NCBI GenBank assembly: GCA_023229505.1
Contig: JALNZD010000013.1
Coordinates: forward strand, 27,270-91,269
Direction: 5' to 3'
Source of the DNA: Bacteroidales bacterium
Lineage (GTDB): Bacteria; Bacteroidota; Bacteroidia; Bacteroidales; JAGOPY01
Length of the DNA: 64,000 bases
The notes under the pieces are model-generated. The model was not told where the DNA came from and did not search any database. It was given only the letters and a program-made list of their open reading frames with translations. The translations under genes were made by a program, and so were the position numbers. Positions 61,680 to 64,000 of the stretch are shown one piece after another; position 1 is the stretch's first letter; each line of letters starts with the position of its first letter.

Positions 61680-62483
61680 TTATTGAAGTTTTAGTTTCAT
61701 TTGAATATCCTTAATGTCTTTTTGAATGGATATTACAGTTTTAGTAAGTTCGTCTTTCGGGAGATTGGGTTCTGGTATTTCGGAGGATACGAAGTGGACA
61801 AACTTCCAGACTTCCCGGATATCTTTCACATTAACCTCATAGGGGTCGTAAAGCGGGTTGAGGGACATAAGGGTGAGTTTCTGTTGCTCTTGCAGATTAT
61901 TTTCAACCACTTTAAAAACAATACCATCATCAAGGGTGAGGATGATATATGGATATCCACTTCGGATATTAAGCCAGTTCTGAATAAATTCCCCGATCAC
62001 CCAGGATTTATCGGGGATGGGAAACATTGAATCGCCATTTACCTGAAAGGCACGGTATTTCTTGTCCTTTGAAAGGAATGGCAGCTGAAATACGGGCAGT
62101 ACGCGGATGAATTCAGGATCAGCAAAGCCGCTGCGGTAACCTGCTTTAGCCGTTTCACTGACCAATTCTATGTTTTCGTTGTTGTCAGGGTCAATCGTTG
62201 TGGCAAGTACCCTGAGTTTACTGCCGGTAATAAAAATGTCATATCCCCTTTCAAGTTGGGAAAGCTCACTTTCGGCCAGTTTCGACAAATCTTCTTTCAC
62301 GAGGGTGTCAATAGATATTTTCAAATGCCGGCTGAAGGAAATAAGGGCCTCCAGTCCGGGCTGGGCAATACCATTTTCGTAGCCGCTCAGGGTAGAGCGC
62401 TTCATTCCGAGGGAAAAAGCTATATCGTCCTGGGTCCGTCCGAGACGCTTTCTGAGCAGTTTGATATTTGAACTGAAGTACAT
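61680..62483 (-). CDS. XRE repressor with S24 peptidase domain (267 aa)
   Basis: Residues 1-65 are an XRE helix-turn-helix (TQDDIAFSLGMKRSTLSGYE); residues ~125-230 are a LexA-type S24 domain with the nucleophile Ser in NGDSMFPI and the Lys in GIVFKVVENN. DNA damage would trigger its self-cleavage. Divergent from dinB with a palindromic operator between, so it is the likely repressor of that gene. Cleavage at an A-G-type bond ahead of the domain was not clearly seen. Confidence 0.8.
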   Translation of the reverse strand: MYFSSNIKLLRKRLGRTQDDIAFSLGMKRSTLSGYENGIAQPGLEALISFSRHLKISIDTLVKEDLSKLAESELSQLERGYDIFITGSKLRVLATTIDPDNNENIELVSETAKAGYRSGFADPEFIRVLPVFQLPFLSKDKKYRAFQVNGDSMFPIPDKSWVIGEFIQNWLNIRSGYPYIILTLDDGIVFKVVENNLQEQQKLTLMSLNPLYDPYEVNVKDIREVWKFVHFVSSEIPEPNLPKDELTKTVISIQKDIKDIQMKLKLQ

Positions 62484-62566
62484 CGTTTTATTTGTTTATC
62501 CGTTTTTTCTGAAAATATACCCGGTCTGTTGAAAAAAAAATTCTTTTTCTTGACTTGAAAAGATTT

Positions 62567-62610
62567 TTTGATTAAATTGTAGTCTATTATTTGATTAAAT
62601 TTTAATCAAA
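62567..62610. promoter_or_regulatory. operator of the S24/dinB divergent pair
   Basis: TTTGATTAAAT occurs at 62567-62577 and again at 62590-62600, 23 bp apart; the second continues into the perfect palindrome TTTGATTAAA-A/T-TTTAATCAAA up to 62610. Located between divergent genes. Confidence 0.7.
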
Positions 62611-62698
62611 AGTAAAACAAAGAAAATAAAAAGTCAAGAAAAATTTTAAAAAAAAGCAACTTCCTGACCACTAACCACTAACTAATAACCAATAACCA

Positions 62699-63850
62699 AT
62701 GACCGAAAACCGCCATATCGTCCATCTCGACCTTGACACGTTCTTTGTATCGGTAGAGCGGCTGATGAATGCACGGCTGATTGGCAGGCCGGTCATTATC
62801 GGCGGCACGTCTGACCGGGGCGTTGTGGCCAGTTGCAGTTACGAAGCCCGGCAGTATGGCGTTCATTCGGCCATGCCGATGAGAACAGCACGCATGTTAT
62901 GCGGGGATGCAATCATCGTCAGGGGTGACATGGATCTGTATTCGCGTTATTCCGGCATAGTCACCCAGATTATTGCAGAAAAGGCGCCGGTCTATGAAAA
63001 AGCATCCATCGACGAGCATTATATCGATATCACCGGGATGGACCGTTTTTTTGGCTGCCTGGCCTGGACGCGGGAGTTGCGGCAAACTATCATCCGGGAA
63101 ACCGGGCTTCCTATCTCCGTTGGCCTGTCGGTCAACAAGACCGTTTCCAAGATCGCTACGGGCGAGGCAAAGCCAAACGGTGAACTGGAAATCCCGGGAG
63201 AACGGGTCCGCCCCTTCCTGAATCCCTTATCGATCAAGAAGATACCCATGATCGGCGATAAAGTGTATCATTTACTCCGGTCGATGGGAGTCGACACCAT
63301 CGAAACCCTAAGCCGTGTCCCGCCCGAAATGGTTGAAAAGGTGCTGGGAAAGAACGGCATTGTTATCTGGAAGAAAGCCAACGGTATCGACACCACCCCT
63401 GTAAAGCCTTATTCGGAAAGGAAATCCATTGGTTCCGAGACCACTTTCGAGAATGATACGATCGATATATCACGTATCCGCCAGGTGCTTTCCGCTAAAG
63501 TGGAACGACTCACTTTCGAGTTGCGGAAGCAGCAAAAACTAACATCCTGCATCACCGTGAAAATACGCTATTCCAACTTCGATACTCATACCCTGCAACA
63601 ACGCATTCCCTATACCGCCTTCGATCATATCCTGATCAAAACCTCGATAGAACTGTTCGACCGGCTCTACCAGCGCCGGATGCTCATCCGGCTGGTGGGT
63701 GTCAAATTCAGCCACCTGGTCGGCGGCGTGCAGCAACTGAATATGTTCGAGGATACTCCCGAGATGATCAGCCTGTACAACGCCATGGACCATATCCGGA
63801 AAAAGTTCGGGAAGAAAGCGATCAGGAGGGCTGTGGGAATTGGGTATTAA
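62699..63850 (+). CDS. dinB: DNA polymerase IV, Y family (383 aa)
   Basis: Translesion polymerase. HLDLDTFFVSVERL (residues ~9-22) and SIDEHYIDIT (~102-111) carry the catalytic acidic residues; then the thumb (GLSVNKTVSKIATG) and the little finger. Length fits the family. Upstream of the start are tandem TAACCA-type repeats, which leave the start well defined at 62699. The S24 repressor next to it suggests damage-inducible expression. Confidence 0.92.
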   Translation: MTENRHIVHLDLDTFFVSVERLMNARLIGRPVIIGGTSDRGVVASCSYEARQYGVHSAMPMRTARMLCGDAIIVRGDMDLYSRYSGIVTQIIAEKAPVYEKASIDEHYIDITGMDRFFGCLAWTRELRQTIIRETGLPISVGLSVNKTVSKIATGEAKPNGELEIPGERVRPFLNPLSIKKIPMIGDKVYHLLRSMGVDTIETLSRVPPEMVEKVLGKNGIVIWKKANGIDTTPVKPYSERKSIGSETTFENDTIDISRIRQVLSAKVERLTFELRKQQKLTSCITVKIRYSNFDTHTLQQRIPYTAFDHILIKTSIELFDRLYQRRMLIRLVGVKFSHLVGGVQQLNMFEDTPEMISLYNAMDHIRKKFGKKAIRRAVGIGY

Positions 63851-63884
63851 ATGGTCATTGGTCATTGGTCATTGGTCATTAGTC
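63850..63884. repeat. tandem TGGTCAT heptamers after dinB
   Basis: Four consecutive copies of a 7-bp GGTCATT unit follow the dinB stop, and related blocks occur at 60273-60293, 62662-62698 and 49388-49420. Beyond 63885 to 64000 I see no gene or structure. Confidence 0.7.
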
Positions 63885-64000
63885 CCTAAATATAGAACAA
63901 TATAGTCCGTACAAAGAATAACTTACTAAATTTAAGCGTTGCCCCGTGCAGTGTAGACCGTTCAACTTATGATACTTTGATATCAATCATTAGTCTGGTC

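Noticed and set aside
1..64000. CRISPR arrays, rRNA and tRNA genes
   Set aside because: No regularly spaced repeats of CRISPR type and no tRNA or rRNA sequence were recognised; the iterons and heptamers do not have spacers.

Overview
The window reads as a piece of a Bacteroidetes (probably Bacteroidales-type) chromosome carrying one nearly complete tailed prophage. The host assignment rests on type IX secretion (T9SS) C-terminal sorting domains on two large secreted proteins, TAnnTTTG-type promoter elements, an exonuclease/GIY-YIG fusion, and host genes of ordinary Bacteroidetes type on both sides.

Layout. 1-1107: host, with the 3' part of a TPR protein and then a sequence that matches the bacterial chromosome-dimer-resolution site dif (XerD arm ATTTAACATAA, spacer TATTAA, XerC-side arm TTATAGGGCAT). 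1108-46669: a prophage of about 45.5 kb bounded by an exact 20-bp direct repeat (1108-1127 and 46650-46669) that is the spacer plus XerC-side arm of that dif site. I find no phage integrase or transposase, so the element looks like one that integrates at dif with the host XerC/XerD recombinases. 46670-64000: host, with a HAD phosphatase, two T9SS-exported proteins, threonine aldolase, an SDR plus steroid-5-alpha-reductase-like pair, a CDF transporter, the exonuclease/GIY-YIG protein, and a divergent S24 repressor/DNA polymerase IV pair.

Inside the prophage nearly everything is on the minus strand, so it reads from right to left: XRE repressor (plus strand, 45994) divergent from a small HTH gene and a primase-helicase fusion (42406-45564); an iteron cluster that may be the origin (42087-42320); two small genes; ClpP-like prohead protease and major capsid protein (39857-38792); a packaging operon with an ATP-grasp protein, a Stealth-like glycosyltransferase, small terminase candidates and the large terminase (38043-32843); an accessory region (32842-21800); then portal, head-tail genes, tape measure, distal tail, tail spike and lysis genes (21743-1933). 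The lysis operon contains an intact-looking aspartate 1-decarboxylase (PanD), joined to holin and lysozyme by ATGA overlaps. Tape measure without a visible sheath suggests a siphovirus.

The accessory region is the most unusual part. It holds (a) single-gene units made of a repeated leader, a small gene and an individual terminator, controlling RadC, a 47-aa protein and two ArdC-like proteins; three leaders carry a short upstream ORF with a conserved peptide; (b) a type II restriction-modification pair of probable AccI type; (c) a PIN-domain protein coupled to a 58-aa ORF; (d) three cassette-like genes (methyltransferase, HEPN-like protein, lipoprotein) separated by attC-like palindromes, with a fourth such cassette, a PD-(D/E)XK protein, inserted among the tail genes at 16.2-17.5 kb; and (e) three copies of a 62-63 nt double-hairpin element whose stems differ by paired compensatory changes. 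All functional calls are from reading the sequence; no search was run.
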